A DNA stretch of 64,000 nucleotides from Pedobacter miscanthi. GTDB taxonomy: Bacteria; Bacteroidota; Bacteroidia; Sphingobacteriales; Sphingobacteriaceae. This document shows positions 24,710 through 35,327 of the stretch, in pieces. The stretch covers positions 40,365-104,364 of the forward strand of contig NZ_QNQU01000022.1 of assembly GCF_003315595.1 (NCBI RefSeq). Direction: 5' to 3'. Every line of letters begins with the position of its first letter. Position 1 is the stretch's first letter. Under the pieces are notes generated by a model. The model made no database searches and was not told the origin of the DNA. It was given only the letters and a program-made list of their open reading frames with translations. Both the position numbers and the translations under genes were made by a program.

Positions 24710-27700
24710 ATGAAAAAAAATTACTTAACCAGCTTAAGTATCTTGTTGTTATGTATGGCAACAATTTCTGCTTTTGCACAAAAAACCGTTTCTGGTACGG
24801 TAAAGGATCCAGATGGTAATCCTATTCCCAGTGTGAGTGTCAGGGAAAAAGGAACACAAAATGGAACTTCAACCAGCCCAGACGGTTCTTTCCGTTTAAC
24901 GGTAAAAAATGGTGCTATTATTATTCTGCAATCGGTAGGCTTTAAAACTCAGGAAATTTCGTCTGATAGAAACCTTACAACCATTGTATTGTTGGAAGAT
25001 CAACAGGCACTAAAAGAAGTTGTGGTAACGGGACTTGGGGTTAAACAAGAAAAGAGATCGTTGGGATATTCGGTATCAAGTATTAAAACTGAAGACTTAG
25101 CTAACGATGGATCTCCATTAAACAGTTTGAGTGCTCTTTATGGTCAGGCACCAGGTTTACGTTTAAATGCAACTGCATTAGGCCCATCAGGCGGAATGAA
25201 CGTGAATATCCGTAATACTGTTGCGCTTTTTTCAGGCTCCAATATCAGACCCCTTTTTGTTATCGATGGTGTGCCGATGTTAGATGGTCCAACAGATATT
25301 AATAGAAGCACCGGAAATGGACTTAACGATTTGAACATGAATGATGTAGAGTCGTTTGAGGTATTAAAGGGTGCAAAAGCTGCTTTGCTTTATGGTTCGG
25401 ATGGCGCGAACGGTGTAATTTTAATCACCACTAAATCCGGAAGCAAGAAAAAGGGATTGGGTATTGAGGCTAACTACAGTCGCTCTATTGACAACCCATG
25501 GGTGATGCAAAAATTTCAGAACGAATTTGGTTCTGGTTTTCCAGCGGCTTGGAGCAATCCAGGTGTGGTAGATGCCCAGGGCTTTTATTTAAGAAACGGC
25601 CAACAGGCATATTATCCCACAAATTACAACTTCGGACCACGGTTAGATGGGCGTGAAATTCTTTGGTATGATAATGTTAAAAGACCATATGTTGCTCAGC
25701 CTGATAATATCAAGGCATTATATCAGGATGGTTTTACCGGTAATACCAATGTATCTGTTCAGGGAGGCGGCCCTCAAGGTGGTTTTAGGGTTTCTTATAC
25801 GAATAACGATTATAAAGGTATTTTTAAGGGATACACTCTTCAGGAAAACAAATTCCTTTTTAACGGTAATATGAATATTACAGATCAGGTTAAATTCAAA
25901 TTAACAAGTACTTATGTTAATAGTTTTAGTCATAATTCGCCGGCAACCAACCAGGATGCATTTGTAACTTATGGAATTCCGAGACAATTGGATGTTGCAA
26001 GGTTAGAGCAGGAGCAGATTGTTGACCCAGAAACTGGCTATTTTTGGTGGTATGTTCAAAACAGGCAGGCTCAGAACCCAACCGGAGGTATCGTGAGAGA
26101 CGGTCTAGCCAGAAATTATTTCTGGAATCAAACCCAAAATAGCTATAACAATACACGCGATCATTACATTAACTCAGCTACACTTACGGTAAATTTCTTA
26201 CCCAACCTGTATCTGGAAACACTTGGAGGTTTCGATTTAATTACTAATAGGGGCGAAACAGGCGAAAAGCTCACCCGTCCGCTAACCGATGGAACAGGTG
26301 GTTATTATGGTCTTTCAAACTCAAGGGAAGTAAGATATAACGGTCAGTCGTTATTGCACTTCGACAATAAAATCGGTAAAGATTTTCAATTGAACACCTT
26401 TGTGGGTGGTATTATCCAACGTTATACATTTGACAATATGTCGAGAAATACTAACGGTGGATTTATTACACGCGATTGGTTCTCATTAAATAACTCTGTA
26501 AATAATCAGTTAATTAGCAACTCCTCAAGAAACTCAACCCGGTTGTACGCGGTTGTAGGTTCGGCACAGTTGGCTTATAAAAATTGGCTATATTTTGATG
26601 TGCAGGCCCGAAACGACTGGGCATCGCAATTGCCTCCAAAAAACAACTCTTATTTTTATCCAGGTGCAAGTACATCTTTTATTTATACAGATGCCTTTAA
26701 ATTACCTAAATGGATATCGTACGGAAAGTTTAGGGTTTCTTTGGCTGATGTGGGTAGACCAGGAACCGCTTATTTTGCCAATACTACTTATGGTATAGGT
26801 AATTATGGTTCGGTTATTTATTACACACCACCATCTGATCTGCCACCTTTGGATTTAAAAAATGAGCGTAAACGCGAACTGGAGTTTGGTTTAGAAAACA
26901 GATTTTTAAACAACAGACTAGGTTTTGAATTTAACGTATTTTTTGCAAAAATGTACGATCAGATTATGCCACTTACCGTTGCGCCATCATCAGGTGTAAA
27001 CTCGATACGTGTAAATGCAGGTCAGATCAACAATACTGGTTTTGAGTTAAACGTTTATGGAACACCTATTCAAACCGAAAACTTTAAATGGAATGTGGTA
27101 TTTAATGCATCGCAATCTAAACCAAAAATAATTAAACTGGCAGGTGGAGTTAAACAGCAGGATGTTGGCGGCGGTTCTGGCGCCTTGGTTACGGCAAGAG
27201 AAGGAGAGCCTTATGGACAAATTGTGGTTAGCGATTATGTACGTGATGCAAACGGTAATTTAGTTGTGGGGGCTGATGGATTTTATACAACAGATGCAAC
27301 CAAACCTGTTGTTGTAGGTAATGTAATTCCAAAGGCAGTGGGTGGTTTAAACAACAGTTTAAATTATAAAGGCTTGATCTTGGATTTCAATATCGATTTT
27401 TCATTCGGAAGCAAATTGATCTCGCAAACCAATATGTACATGATCGGTAACGGATCGGCAGAAAGTACTGTATTTGGAAGGGATGAGAAAAGTGGTGGCT
27501 TACCATATTATATCAATAATAATGGTGATTTTGTTGGCTTACCTAGTCACAGTTCAGGTGTACCTGCTGATTCACGCTATCCATTTATTATGCATAACGG
27601 TCTTGTACTTCCAGGTGTTAAGGCCAACGGGCAACCAAATGATGTAATTATTACGGCAGAAGATAAGTATTCATATTACTGGAGAAGTTTTATGGATATT

Positions 27701-27958
27701 CAACCGGATGTAGTATATAAAAATGATTACATCAAATTAAGGAATGTAAGTATTGCCTATACATTGCCTACCAAGTGGGTGAATAAAATGAAACTTCAAC
27801 GGATCACCTTATCTGCATTTGCAAATAACCTGGCTTATCTATATAAAACAATGCCTAACGTAGATGCCGAAGCATTAAACGGAACAAATGTTTACTTTGA
27901 AAATAACGCTTGGCCAGCTATCAGAAGCTACGGTATGAGCATAAAAGCGGTATTTTAA
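24710..27958 (+). CDS. SusC/RagA-family TonB-linked outer-membrane transporter
   Basis: A 1082-residue outer-membrane importer. A signal peptide (to about residue 24, ...ISAFAQ) is followed by a carboxypeptidase-like regulatory domain (about 25-110). Next come the plug (DGVPMLDGPTDINRS, GANGVILITTKSG) and a 22-strand barrel ending in an aromatic residue. There is no STN domain, so it does not signal through an anti-sigma factor itself. It works as a pedal-bin pair with the SusD at 27965, importing oligosaccharides. Its ROK regulator and glycosidases follow. Confidence 0.95.
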   Translation: MKKNYLTSLSILLLCMATISAFAQKTVSGTVKDPDGNPIPSVSVREKGTQNGTSTSPDGSFRLTVKNGAIIILQSVGFKTQEISSDRNLTTIVLLEDQQALKEVVVTGLGVKQEKRSLGYSVSSIKTEDLANDGSPLNSLSALYGQAPGLRLNATALGPSGGMNVNIRNTVALFSGSNIRPLFVIDGVPMLDGPTDINRSTGNGLNDLNMNDVESFEVLKGAKAALLYGSDGANGVILITTKSGSKKKGLGIEANYSRSIDNPWVMQKFQNEFGSGFPAAWSNPGVVDAQGFYLRNGQQAYYPTNYNFGPRLDGREILWYDNVKRPYVAQPDNIKALYQDGFTGNTNVSVQGGGPQGGFRVSYTNNDYKGIFKGYTLQENKFLFNGNMNITDQVKFKLTSTYVNSFSHNSPATNQDAFVTYGIPRQLDVARLEQEQIVDPETGYFWWYVQNRQAQNPTGGIVRDGLARNYFWNQTQNSYNNTRDHYINSATLTVNFLPNLYLETLGGFDLITNRGETGEKLTRPLTDGTGGYYGLSNSREVRYNGQSLLHFDNKIGKDFQLNTFVGGIIQRYTFDNMSRNTNGGFITRDWFSLNNSVNNQLISNSSRNSTRLYAVVGSAQLAYKNWLYFDVQARNDWASQLPPKNNSYFYPGASTSFIYTDAFKLPKWISYGKFRVSLADVGRPGTAYFANTTYGIGNYGSVIYYTPPSDLPPLDLKNERKRELEFGLENRFLNNRLGFEFNVFFAKMYDQIMPLTVAPSSGVNSIRVNAGQINNTGFELNVYGTPIQTENFKWNVVFNASQSKPKIIKLAGGVKQQDVGGGSGALVTAREGEPYGQIVVSDYVRDANGNLVVGADGFYTTDATKPVVVGNVIPKAVGGLNNSLNYKGLILDFNIDFSFGSKLISQTNMYMIGNGSAESTVFGRDEKSGGLPYYINNNGDFVGLPSHSSGVPADSRYPFIMHNGLVLPGVKANGQPNDVIITAEDKYSYYWRSFMDIQPDVVYKNDYIKLRNVSIAYTLPTKWVNKMKLQRITLSAFANNLAYLYKTMPNVDAEALNGTNVYFENNAWPAIRSYGMSIKAVF

Positions 27959-27964
27959 TCAATT

Positions 27965-29566
27965 ATGATCATGAAAAGATATTTTAATTCAATAAATAAA
28001 GTTGCTGCTCTTCTGTTTATGGTAGCAATAACAGGAACCTCATGCCAAAAAAGGCTGGAAAAAGATTTCTACAATCCTGATGGTTTTACCGATCCAACCA
28101 TCGAAGGTTTTTATGCCGGAGCCCAGCAACAACTGGGGATTTTCCGTTATTCTTATGGTGAGTTTTATCATACCTTCAGAGCTTTTAATCCAATGCTAGG
28201 CAGTGGTGGTTTTGTTAATGATGGTGTAGCAAACACCTTTGGCTGGGGACATAGTCCGTATGGAGATATTTATGGTAAACTCAGGCCTATTAAATCACTC
28301 CAGGATCTGTATGTTACACTTCCCGAAAATCAGAAAACCGAATATCAGGTTTATCTGCAAACAAGTAATGTAATTAAAGATTACCTGTTCGCACAACTTA
28401 CTGATGCCTGCGATGATGTTCCATATACAGATGCCATGATGGCATCAACAGGTGGATATTTTCCAAAGTTTGATAAGCAACAAACAATTTATTCGAGCCT
28501 GCTGGCCGACCTTAAATCAGTATCAGGGTTCCTTAAAACTTATACATTAAGCTCAAGCGCCATTCAGCAGAACTTTAAAAAGTTTGATATTTATTTCGCT
28601 GGGGATATCAATATGTGGAGGATATTTACAAATAGTTTGAGGATTAGATTGGCAATGAGGCTTACAAATGTTGATCCAGCTTTCGCGAAATCAGTTATCC
28701 AGGAAGTATTGGCAGATGGAGCTTACAGTAAGGATAGGGCATCATCAATTACTTTGGTAGATAAACAACAGGACAGAGCATTCGAATTTTTAATTAACCG
28801 TTCGATCCAGGAAACGCGTGATTTATTGTGGGCACCCGAAAATATGTTTAAGGTTTTACGTAAAACCGGACAGCCGGATGATCCACGATTACAAGTACTG
28901 TTTCAGCCAGACAAAGATGGTAATTATACCCCGATGCCAACCGAAGCTACTGCTGTTTCGGCTATCCGGTCTAGCATAACATCTACCGATCTGTCAAAAA
29001 CGTTTCCATCTATGTACAATAGATCTTCTTTTGAACGTAATTTAGGGATGTTGTATATGGTGCTTACCTCAACAGAAGTTCATTTGTTGTTGGCCGAAGC
29101 AGGTTTACGTTGGCCAGATTTGGGCATTGATGTTGCCACTGAATATCAAACGGCTATCAGGCAATCGATAGATATTTATTATGAAAATAATGCATTGAAT
29201 AAAGATGTTACTTATTCTGGTTTTATTGCTGCCTCAATGCCTGCTAAGCCATCAAGTGCTATTATTGATGCATTCATACTGGCGAAAACAGCTGAATTTA
29301 CAACTGCTAATGATACAGAGAAGAAAGGTTTGATTTTTGATCAAAGGTATGTACACTTTAATATGCTAAAGCCGTACGAATTATGGTCGGATGTAAGAAG
29401 GTTGAAAAAGGAATTGGGCGATAGGGTAAATAAAGCACCAAGCAATGTGAAATTAATGGAGCGAACCATTTATCCAAGTAGCGAGGAAGTAAATAACAAC
29501 GCAAACTTTCTACAGGTAAAAGCAAAAAACAATTATACAACCCCGGTTTGGTGGAGTGGAAGATAA
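27965..29566 (+). CDS. SusD/RagB-family outer-membrane lipoprotein
   Basis: A 533-residue surface glycan-binding lipoprotein with lipobox TGTSC near residue 27. The middle part (SNVIKDYLFAQLTDACDDVPY, MRLTNVD) and the C-terminal YVHFNMLKPYELWSDVRRL segment match the SusD-like group whose fold has four TPR-type helices. A second ATG at 27971 (MKRYF) could be the true start; both are in frame. Only 6 bp separate it from susC. It caps the SusC barrel and binds the substrate. Confidence 0.93.
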   Translation: MIMKRYFNSINKVAALLFMVAITGTSCQKRLEKDFYNPDGFTDPTIEGFYAGAQQQLGIFRYSYGEFYHTFRAFNPMLGSGGFVNDGVANTFGWGHSPYGDIYGKLRPIKSLQDLYVTLPENQKTEYQVYLQTSNVIKDYLFAQLTDACDDVPYTDAMMASTGGYFPKFDKQQTIYSSLLADLKSVSGFLKTYTLSSSAIQQNFKKFDIYFAGDINMWRIFTNSLRIRLAMRLTNVDPAFAKSVIQEVLADGAYSKDRASSITLVDKQQDRAFEFLINRSIQETRDLLWAPENMFKVLRKTGQPDDPRLQVLFQPDKDGNYTPMPTEATAVSAIRSSITSTDLSKTFPSMYNRSSFERNLGMLYMVLTSTEVHLLLAEAGLRWPDLGIDVATEYQTAIRQSIDIYYENNALNKDVTYSGFIAASMPAKPSSAIIDAFILAKTAEFTTANDTEKKGLIFDQRYVHFNMLKPYELWSDVRRLKKELGDRVNKAPSNVKLMERTIYPSSEEVNNNANFLQVKAKNNYTTPVWWSGR

Positions 29567-29615
29567 CCATAACCAGGACAATTGTAGCTTTTACAAACAA
29601 TTTTAAATTGTAATT

Positions 29616-29655
29616 AAAATAAAAGCAAATGGCGAAAGCCATTTGCTTTTATTTT
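29616..29655 (+). terminator. Strong terminator after SusCD with GAAA tetraloop
   Basis: An 18-bp perfect stem (AAAATAAAAGCAAATGGC and its complement) closed by a GAAA tetraloop. Its own 3' arm supplies the TTTTATTTT tail. It should uncouple SusCD from the ROK and glycosidase genes. Confidence 0.92.
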
Positions 29656-29795
29656 ATAGATAAAATTTTGTGCGTGGTTTAGAGGCTAATATTTATTGCT
29701 TCCGATTAAATTCAGGATTAATAATCTTTTTAAAAAAAATAAAATAGATTTCCTTTCCTTTACGTTTTTAATAGAATTATAAAAATCATCCCATA

Positions 29796-30983
29796 ATGTC
29801 AGCAACAATTAAGAAAGCGCAACGATTACGGGCCGACATCATTAAGTTACTTTACTACAAAAAACAATCATCACTTACTGATTTAAGTCAATATACTAAA
29901 AAAAGCCTGCCACTGGTTACCTCAACAGTAAATGGATTGATAGAGGATGGACTAATTATAGAACAAGGCTTGGCTCCGTCTACCGGGGGGCGCAGACCCC
30001 TAAACTTTCTTTTAAATCCTGATTATAAAAGATACATTATAGCCGTTGCCATGGATCAGTTAACTACACAGTTAACGATCTACGATTTATCCAATCACCA
30101 GGTATTGCCAACCCAGGTTATCGATTTGGATATGACAGAAAATAACAGTGCCGATATGCTGATCTCATTCATAAACGAGTGCATAAAAAAATCAACTATC
30201 AGCAAGGTTCAGTTACTTGGTATCGGTATTGGCATGCCTGGTTTTGTAAATGCGGAAAAAGGGATGAATTACTCTTTTATGCCTGTGGAAGATGGTATAA
30301 GCTTACAGGATTATTTGTCTAAGAAATTAGGTTTACCAGTTTTTGTAGATAATGATTCCAGTTTAATTGCCCTGGCTGAGTTGAATTTTGGCGAAGCACG
30401 GAATTTAGAGGATGTGCTTGTTGTTAATATTGGTTGGGGAACAGGACTAGGAATGATTGTTAATGGTAAATTATACCGTGGCAGTAGTGGTTATGCAGGG
30501 GAATTTAGCCATATACCTTTGTCTAACTCAAATACTTTATGCTCTTGTGGTAAACGGGGCTGTTTGGAGGTTGAAACATCTCTCTTAGTGATGGTTCAAA
30601 AAGCCGAAGCGGCAGTTAAAAACGGAGAAGAAACCATTTTAAAAACTTTTTTTGAAGATGAAAGTAAAAGCAAGGTCGATCATTTCTTAAATGCCGTAAT
30701 TAAACGTGATCAGGTTGCTATCACTATCTTATCTGATGCAGCCTTTCAGATTGGAAAAGGTTTGGCTACATTGATCCATATTATGAATCCCGAGCGGATT
30801 GTATTAAGCGGACGTGGTGCCAAGGCCGGAAAAATGCTTCTCCCACCAATACAACAAGCTATTAATGAGTTTTGTATTCCCCGGATAGCCGAGCAAACAG
30901 AAATTAAATTTTCTACCCTGATTGATAAGGCCGAATTACTCGCTGCAGCAAGTTTAATGGTCGAAAATAGCTTGTTCGATTAA
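29796..30983 (+). CDS. ROK-family transcriptional regulator (NagC/XylR type)
   Basis: This 395-residue regulator has an N-terminal winged helix-turn-helix (about 10-75, TDLSQYTKKSLPLVTSTVNG). A ROK sugar-sensing domain follows, with IGIGMPGFVN, NDSSLIALAELNFGEA, VNIGWGTGLG and the zinc site CSCGKRGCLE. It probably represses the locus and is released by a sugar. ROK control is less usual than hybrid two-component or sigma/anti-sigma control for SusCD loci. It lies between SusCD and the GH29/GH3 genes, which suggests local control. Confidence 0.9.
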   Translation: MSATIKKAQRLRADIIKLLYYKKQSSLTDLSQYTKKSLPLVTSTVNGLIEDGLIIEQGLAPSTGGRRPLNFLLNPDYKRYIIAVAMDQLTTQLTIYDLSNHQVLPTQVIDLDMTENNSADMLISFINECIKKSTISKVQLLGIGIGMPGFVNAEKGMNYSFMPVEDGISLQDYLSKKLGLPVFVDNDSSLIALAELNFGEARNLEDVLVVNIGWGTGLGMIVNGKLYRGSSGYAGEFSHIPLSNSNTLCSCGKRGCLEVETSLLVMVQKAEAAVKNGEETILKTFFEDESKSKVDHFLNAVIKRDQVAITILSDAAFQIGKGLATLIHIMNPERIVLSGRGAKAGKMLLPPIQQAINEFCIPRIAEQTEIKFSTLIDKAELLAAASLMVENSLFD

Positions 30984-31062
30984 TACCAGGATAAAAAATA
31001 TTCTGATCAGAGCTTATTTTCATTAGATCAGGATCGTTTCATCATGATTAAAAGAAAAACAA

Positions 31063-32496
31063 ATGAAAAACAGCTACTCAAAGTGTTTTACTTTATTGCT
31101 ATGTATGTCGTTATCAGTGGCGCATGCCCAGCGTAACGACATTTTAAAAGAATCTACCGCATACGAATGGCCTGCTGATGTTGCGGTTAAACAAAAGCTG
31201 GAAACCTGGCAGGATAAGAAGTTCGGAATGATTATTCACTGGGGGCTTTACGCCGTTCCGGGTATTATCGAATCATGGTCGATATGTTCAGAAGACTGGA
31301 TCGAAAGAGATAGCACCATCAAATACGAAGATTACAAAAAATGGTACTGGGGCCAGAGCGAAAAATTTAACCCTACAAAATTCAATCCTGAACAATGGGC
31401 AAAAGCCGGTAAAGATGCCGGTATGAAATACCTGGTATTTACCACCAAACACCACGATGGTTTTGCCATGTTCGATACCAAACAATCAGATTTTAGCATC
31501 GCTAAAGGTCCATTTTCGACTAATGCCAGAAAAGACGTAGCAAAATATGTGTTTGATGCCTTCAGGAAGGAAAATTTTATGATTGGTGCTTATTTTTCGA
31601 AACCCGATTGGCATTCACAATATTATTGGTGGGATAAATATGCTACCGCTAACCGGAATAACAATTACGACATCAGGAAATATCCATGGCGCTGGAATAT
31701 GTTTAAAAACTACACCCAGAACCAGATTGCTGAACTGATGACCAATTATGGCAGCATCGATATTTTGTGGCTTGATGGTGGCTGGGTACGTCCGTTGGCG
31801 AGTGTAAATCAGGAAGTGCTATCGTGGGGAGCACCAATACCGGAATGGAGCCAGGATATTGATATGCCTAAGATTGCAACAATGGCACGAAAGGCACAGC
31901 CCGGCTTGATCATGGTTGACAGAACCGTACACGGTCAGTTCGAGAACTACCAGACCCCTGAACAGAAAATACCCGAAAAACAACTGGATTATCCCTGGGA
32001 AAGCTGTATGACTTTAGGTGGTGCCTGGGGATTTGTTCCAAATGATCAGTATAAATCTGCAGGCGAAGTGGTACATAAATTAGTCGAAATTGTGGCCAAA
32101 GGTGGAAGTTTACTTTTAGGCATCGGCCCTAAAGCAGATGGTACACTGCCTGATGATGTAGTGAACAAATTAGAAGAAATTGGTAAATGGACCAGTAAAA
32201 ACGGTGTTGCCATTTATGGAACAAGGATAACCAAAAACTATCACGACGGACAAAACTGGTTCACGCAGAGTAAAGATGGAAAGACGATTTATGGCATCAG
32301 TTTACTAGGTCAAAATCCGGTTAAAGAAATTGTATGGCAGGGAAGCGTTCCCAAAAAAGGAACTTTGATTACACTTCTAAGCAATAACCAAAAGTTAAAA
32401 TGGACATTGAAAGATGGGAAAATACATTTCGATCTTCCTGAAACAGACGAGAAAATAGCCCTAACCTTTTCCTTTACGCCAGAAAATAATCCATAA
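31063..32496 (+). CDS. GH29 alpha-L-fucosidase
   Basis: An exported retaining fucosidase of 477 residues that removes alpha-linked L-fucose. It has a signal peptide (cleavage near AHAQ), the family start FGMIIHWGLYAVPG and TTKHHDGFAMFDTKQ. The nucleophile Asp238 sits in DILWLDGGW. The C-terminal beta-sandwich is short. Its stop overlaps the GH3 start by one base (TAATG), so the two enzymes are translationally coupled. Confidence 0.93.
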   Translation: MKNSYSKCFTLLLCMSLSVAHAQRNDILKESTAYEWPADVAVKQKLETWQDKKFGMIIHWGLYAVPGIIESWSICSEDWIERDSTIKYEDYKKWYWGQSEKFNPTKFNPEQWAKAGKDAGMKYLVFTTKHHDGFAMFDTKQSDFSIAKGPFSTNARKDVAKYVFDAFRKENFMIGAYFSKPDWHSQYYWWDKYATANRNNNYDIRKYPWRWNMFKNYTQNQIAELMTNYGSIDILWLDGGWVRPLASVNQEVLSWGAPIPEWSQDIDMPKIATMARKAQPGLIMVDRTVHGQFENYQTPEQKIPEKQLDYPWESCMTLGGAWGFVPNDQYKSAGEVVHKLVEIVAKGGSLLLGIGPKADGTLPDDVVNKLEEIGKWTSKNGVAIYGTRITKNYHDGQNWFTQSKDGKTIYGISLLGQNPVKEIVWQGSVPKKGTLITLLSNNQKLKWTLKDGKIHFDLPETDEKIALTFSFTPENNP

Positions 32497-35165
32497 TGCC
32501 AAAATTAAAAACCTATAGCTGTTTATTGGTGGCACTTTTTTGCTCCTGCAGCCTTTTTGCGCAGGTAAAAAAGGGATTATTGCCCTATAAAAATCCTAAA
32601 CTGAGCATCGATGTAAGGGTGAAAGATTTGATTTCGCGGATGACGCCCGAAGAAAAATTCTGGCAGTTGTTCATGACTCCAGGTGATGTTACCGAACAGA
32701 ATAAAGAGCAGTTTAAACAAGGTATTTTTGGTCTTCAGGTAAGCGCAGCTGCGCAGGGCAGTGGCAATGCCCAGCAGATGTTAACCTACAATACTACTGA
32801 AGACGGACTTTCGCTGGCCAAAAAAATCAATAAAATTCAAAAGTATTTTGTAACCGAAACTCGCTTAGGCATTCCGATTATTCCATTTGATGAAGCTTTG
32901 CATGGTTTAGTGAGGCAGGGCGCAACTGCTTTCCCGCAGTCAATCGGTTTGGCAGCCAGTTTCGATACCACATTGGTAGCTAAAGTAGGTACAGCCATTG
33001 CCGCCGAGGCCAGAGCACGCGGTTTAAGGGATCTTTTGGCACCGGTAATCAATATGGCTACCGATGTAAGATGGGGAAGAACAGAAGAAACTTATGGCGA
33101 AGATCCTTACTTAACCACTGTAATGGGACACGCTTTTATGAATGCCATCGAAAGGCAGAACATTATCGTTACTCCAAAACATTTTATTGCCAATGTTGGT
33201 GATGGCGGTCGCGATAGTTATCCTATAGAAATGGATAAACATTTTTTGGAAGAAATCCATTTTCCGGCTTTTAAAGATGGTGTTAAAAATGTGGGAATCC
33301 GTTCATTAATGACTTCTTACAACAGTGTGTTTGGTTCGCCGGCTACTTCAAATAAATGGGTACTCACTACAAAACTGAAAACCGAATGGGGATTTAAAGG
33401 TTTCGTTATTTCTGATGCTGGCGCTGTGGGTGGCGCTAATGTTTTACATTTTACAGCTAAAGATTATAAAGATGCCACGGCGCAATCAATCAATGCCGGT
33501 TTGGATGTGATTTTCCAGGTTGATTATAACCATTACAAAATTTTTCTGCCTGCATTTTTGGATGGCAGTATCCCGAAATCACGGATTGATGATGCCCTTG
33601 CGAGGGTATTGAGAGCAAAATTTGAGTTGGGTTTATTTGAGCATCCTTACGTTGACGAAAGCATTGCCGAAAAGATGCTAAACGATCAGAGCAATCATAT
33701 TTTAGCTAAAGAAGCTGCTTTAAAATCCTTCGTTCTCCTTAAAAACGACAACAATATCCTTCCCTTAAAACATGCAAAACATATCCTTTTATTGGGCGAG
33801 GATGCCGTTGAAGCCAGATTAGGCGGTTATAGCGGTACAGGGAATAAAAAAATAAGTATTCTCGAAGGTTTGAAAAGTGCTGTTCCCGGTGATATTGAAA
33901 TTAATTATTTAAAAGGAAGCAGTCGCGAGGTTCAGTCTTATGTTCCGGTTGACAGCCAGTTTCTTTCGTCAGGTCAAAAAACCGGATTGACGGCTAATTA
34001 TTATAAAGGTTTAGATTTAAGCGGACAGCCAGTTAAAAAAGAACAGGATAAGGCCATTAATTTCAGCTGGACATTATATCCGCCTGATGAAAAACTTCAG
34101 TTGGATGATTATTCGGTGCGCTGGGAAGGTAATCTTAAAGTACCTCAAAATAGCGACCTTAATATCGGATTGGAAGGAAACGACGGTTACCGATTATATC
34201 TCGACAATCAATTGCTTATTGATAATTGGGACAAGAAATCTTTCAGCACGAAAACAGTTCCGTTTCACTTTGAGAAAAACAAGGAATATGCCATTAAAGT
34301 AGAATTTTTCGAGTCTAAAGGCAATGGCAGGATCAAACTTATCTGGGATCATAACATCAAGCCGTCAACAGAAATAGCCGATGCGGTAAAAGCAGCGAAA
34401 AATAACGATGTGGTAGTTTATGTCGCAGGGATAAAAGAAGGCGAATTTCTGGACAGGGCAATGCTAAATTTACCAGGCAATCAGGAAATATTGCTGGATG
34501 AACTCGCCAAAACCGGCAAACCCATCGTGGTATTGTTAACAGGAGGTAGCGCCATCAACATGCAGCCCTGGTTAAGTAAGGTAAATGCTGTTTTAAATAT
34601 ATGGTATCCGGGCGAAGCCGGTGGCAGTGCCGTTGCAGATGTTTTATTGGGTAACGCAAATCCATCAGGAAAACTCCCCATTACCTACCCGATAAACGAG
34701 GCGCAATTGCCGTTGGTATATAACCATAAACCTACCGGTAGGGGCGACGATTACAATAATTTAAGTGGCGAACCGCTTTTTCCTTTCGGCTATGGATTAA
34801 GTTATACCAGCTTTACCTACTCCAATTTAAAATTCAGCAAAAAAAGCATTGCTAAAAATGAAACGGCTACCGTAAGTTTCGAACTTAAAAATGCAGGAAA
34901 TTATGATGGGGAAGAAATAGTGCAGTTATATATGCGGCCGTTGTTGAGCAAACTGGCACAGCCTGTCCTTTCGCTAAGAGCGTTTCAACGGGTGCATTTA
35001 AAAGCGGGGGAGACGAAAACTGTTTCTTTTAAACTGGGTAAAACAGAACTTCAAACACTTGACATTAATAATGCTTGGGACGTTGCTCCCGGCGAGTATC
35101 GCATTATGATCGGTTCATCTAGCAAGGCGCTTTATTTAAAAGATAATTTAATGGTAAAACCTTAA
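32496..35165 (+). CDS. GH3 beta-glycosidase with inserted PA14 domain
   Basis: A secreted 889-residue enzyme of beta-glucosidase/xylosidase type. The signal peptide ends near SLFAQ. The GH3 N-terminal barrel (about 35-365) carries Asp307 in FVISDAGAV, the predicted nucleophile; the usual Trp/Tyr after SD is Ala here, which may change the subsite. The (alpha/beta)6 domain is split by a PA14 module (about 490-620, GLTANYYKG to KLIWDH). A fibronectin-like domain ends the protein (GEEIVQLYMRP). PA14 insertion is known in GH3 and narrows substrates to short sugars. Confidence 0.93.
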   Translation: MPKLKTYSCLLVALFCSCSLFAQVKKGLLPYKNPKLSIDVRVKDLISRMTPEEKFWQLFMTPGDVTEQNKEQFKQGIFGLQVSAAAQGSGNAQQMLTYNTTEDGLSLAKKINKIQKYFVTETRLGIPIIPFDEALHGLVRQGATAFPQSIGLAASFDTTLVAKVGTAIAAEARARGLRDLLAPVINMATDVRWGRTEETYGEDPYLTTVMGHAFMNAIERQNIIVTPKHFIANVGDGGRDSYPIEMDKHFLEEIHFPAFKDGVKNVGIRSLMTSYNSVFGSPATSNKWVLTTKLKTEWGFKGFVISDAGAVGGANVLHFTAKDYKDATAQSINAGLDVIFQVDYNHYKIFLPAFLDGSIPKSRIDDALARVLRAKFELGLFEHPYVDESIAEKMLNDQSNHILAKEAALKSFVLLKNDNNILPLKHAKHILLLGEDAVEARLGGYSGTGNKKISILEGLKSAVPGDIEINYLKGSSREVQSYVPVDSQFLSSGQKTGLTANYYKGLDLSGQPVKKEQDKAINFSWTLYPPDEKLQLDDYSVRWEGNLKVPQNSDLNIGLEGNDGYRLYLDNQLLIDNWDKKSFSTKTVPFHFEKNKEYAIKVEFFESKGNGRIKLIWDHNIKPSTEIADAVKAAKNNDVVVYVAGIKEGEFLDRAMLNLPGNQEILLDELAKTGKPIVVLLTGGSAINMQPWLSKVNAVLNIWYPGEAGGSAVADVLLGNANPSGKLPITYPINEAQLPLVYNHKPTGRGDDYNNLSGEPLFPFGYGLSYTSFTYSNLKFSKKSIAKNETATVSFELKNAGNYDGEEIVQLYMRPLLSKLAQPVLSLRAFQRVHLKAGETKTVSFKLGKTELQTLDINNAWDVAPGEYRIMIGSSSKALYLKDNLMVKP

Positions 35166-35210
35166 AAATACCCCCTATGGTTGGGTATAAACCATAATCG
35201 AGTAATAGTT

Positions 35211-35244
35211 GCCGCAGATTCTGGTTAAATCTGCGGCTTTTTTG
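35211..35244 (+). terminator. Terminator of the GH29-GH3 transcript
   Basis: GCCGCAGATT and AATCTGCGGC form a perfect 10-bp stem around CTGGTTA, followed by seven T. Confidence 0.92.
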
Positions 35245-35327
35245 TTTCGTCATTTCGAGTTTGAATTCATTGTATAAAAATCAATATAATTGACAGAACC
35301 GCTTAAGAAGACCATTATTCAGGTTAT

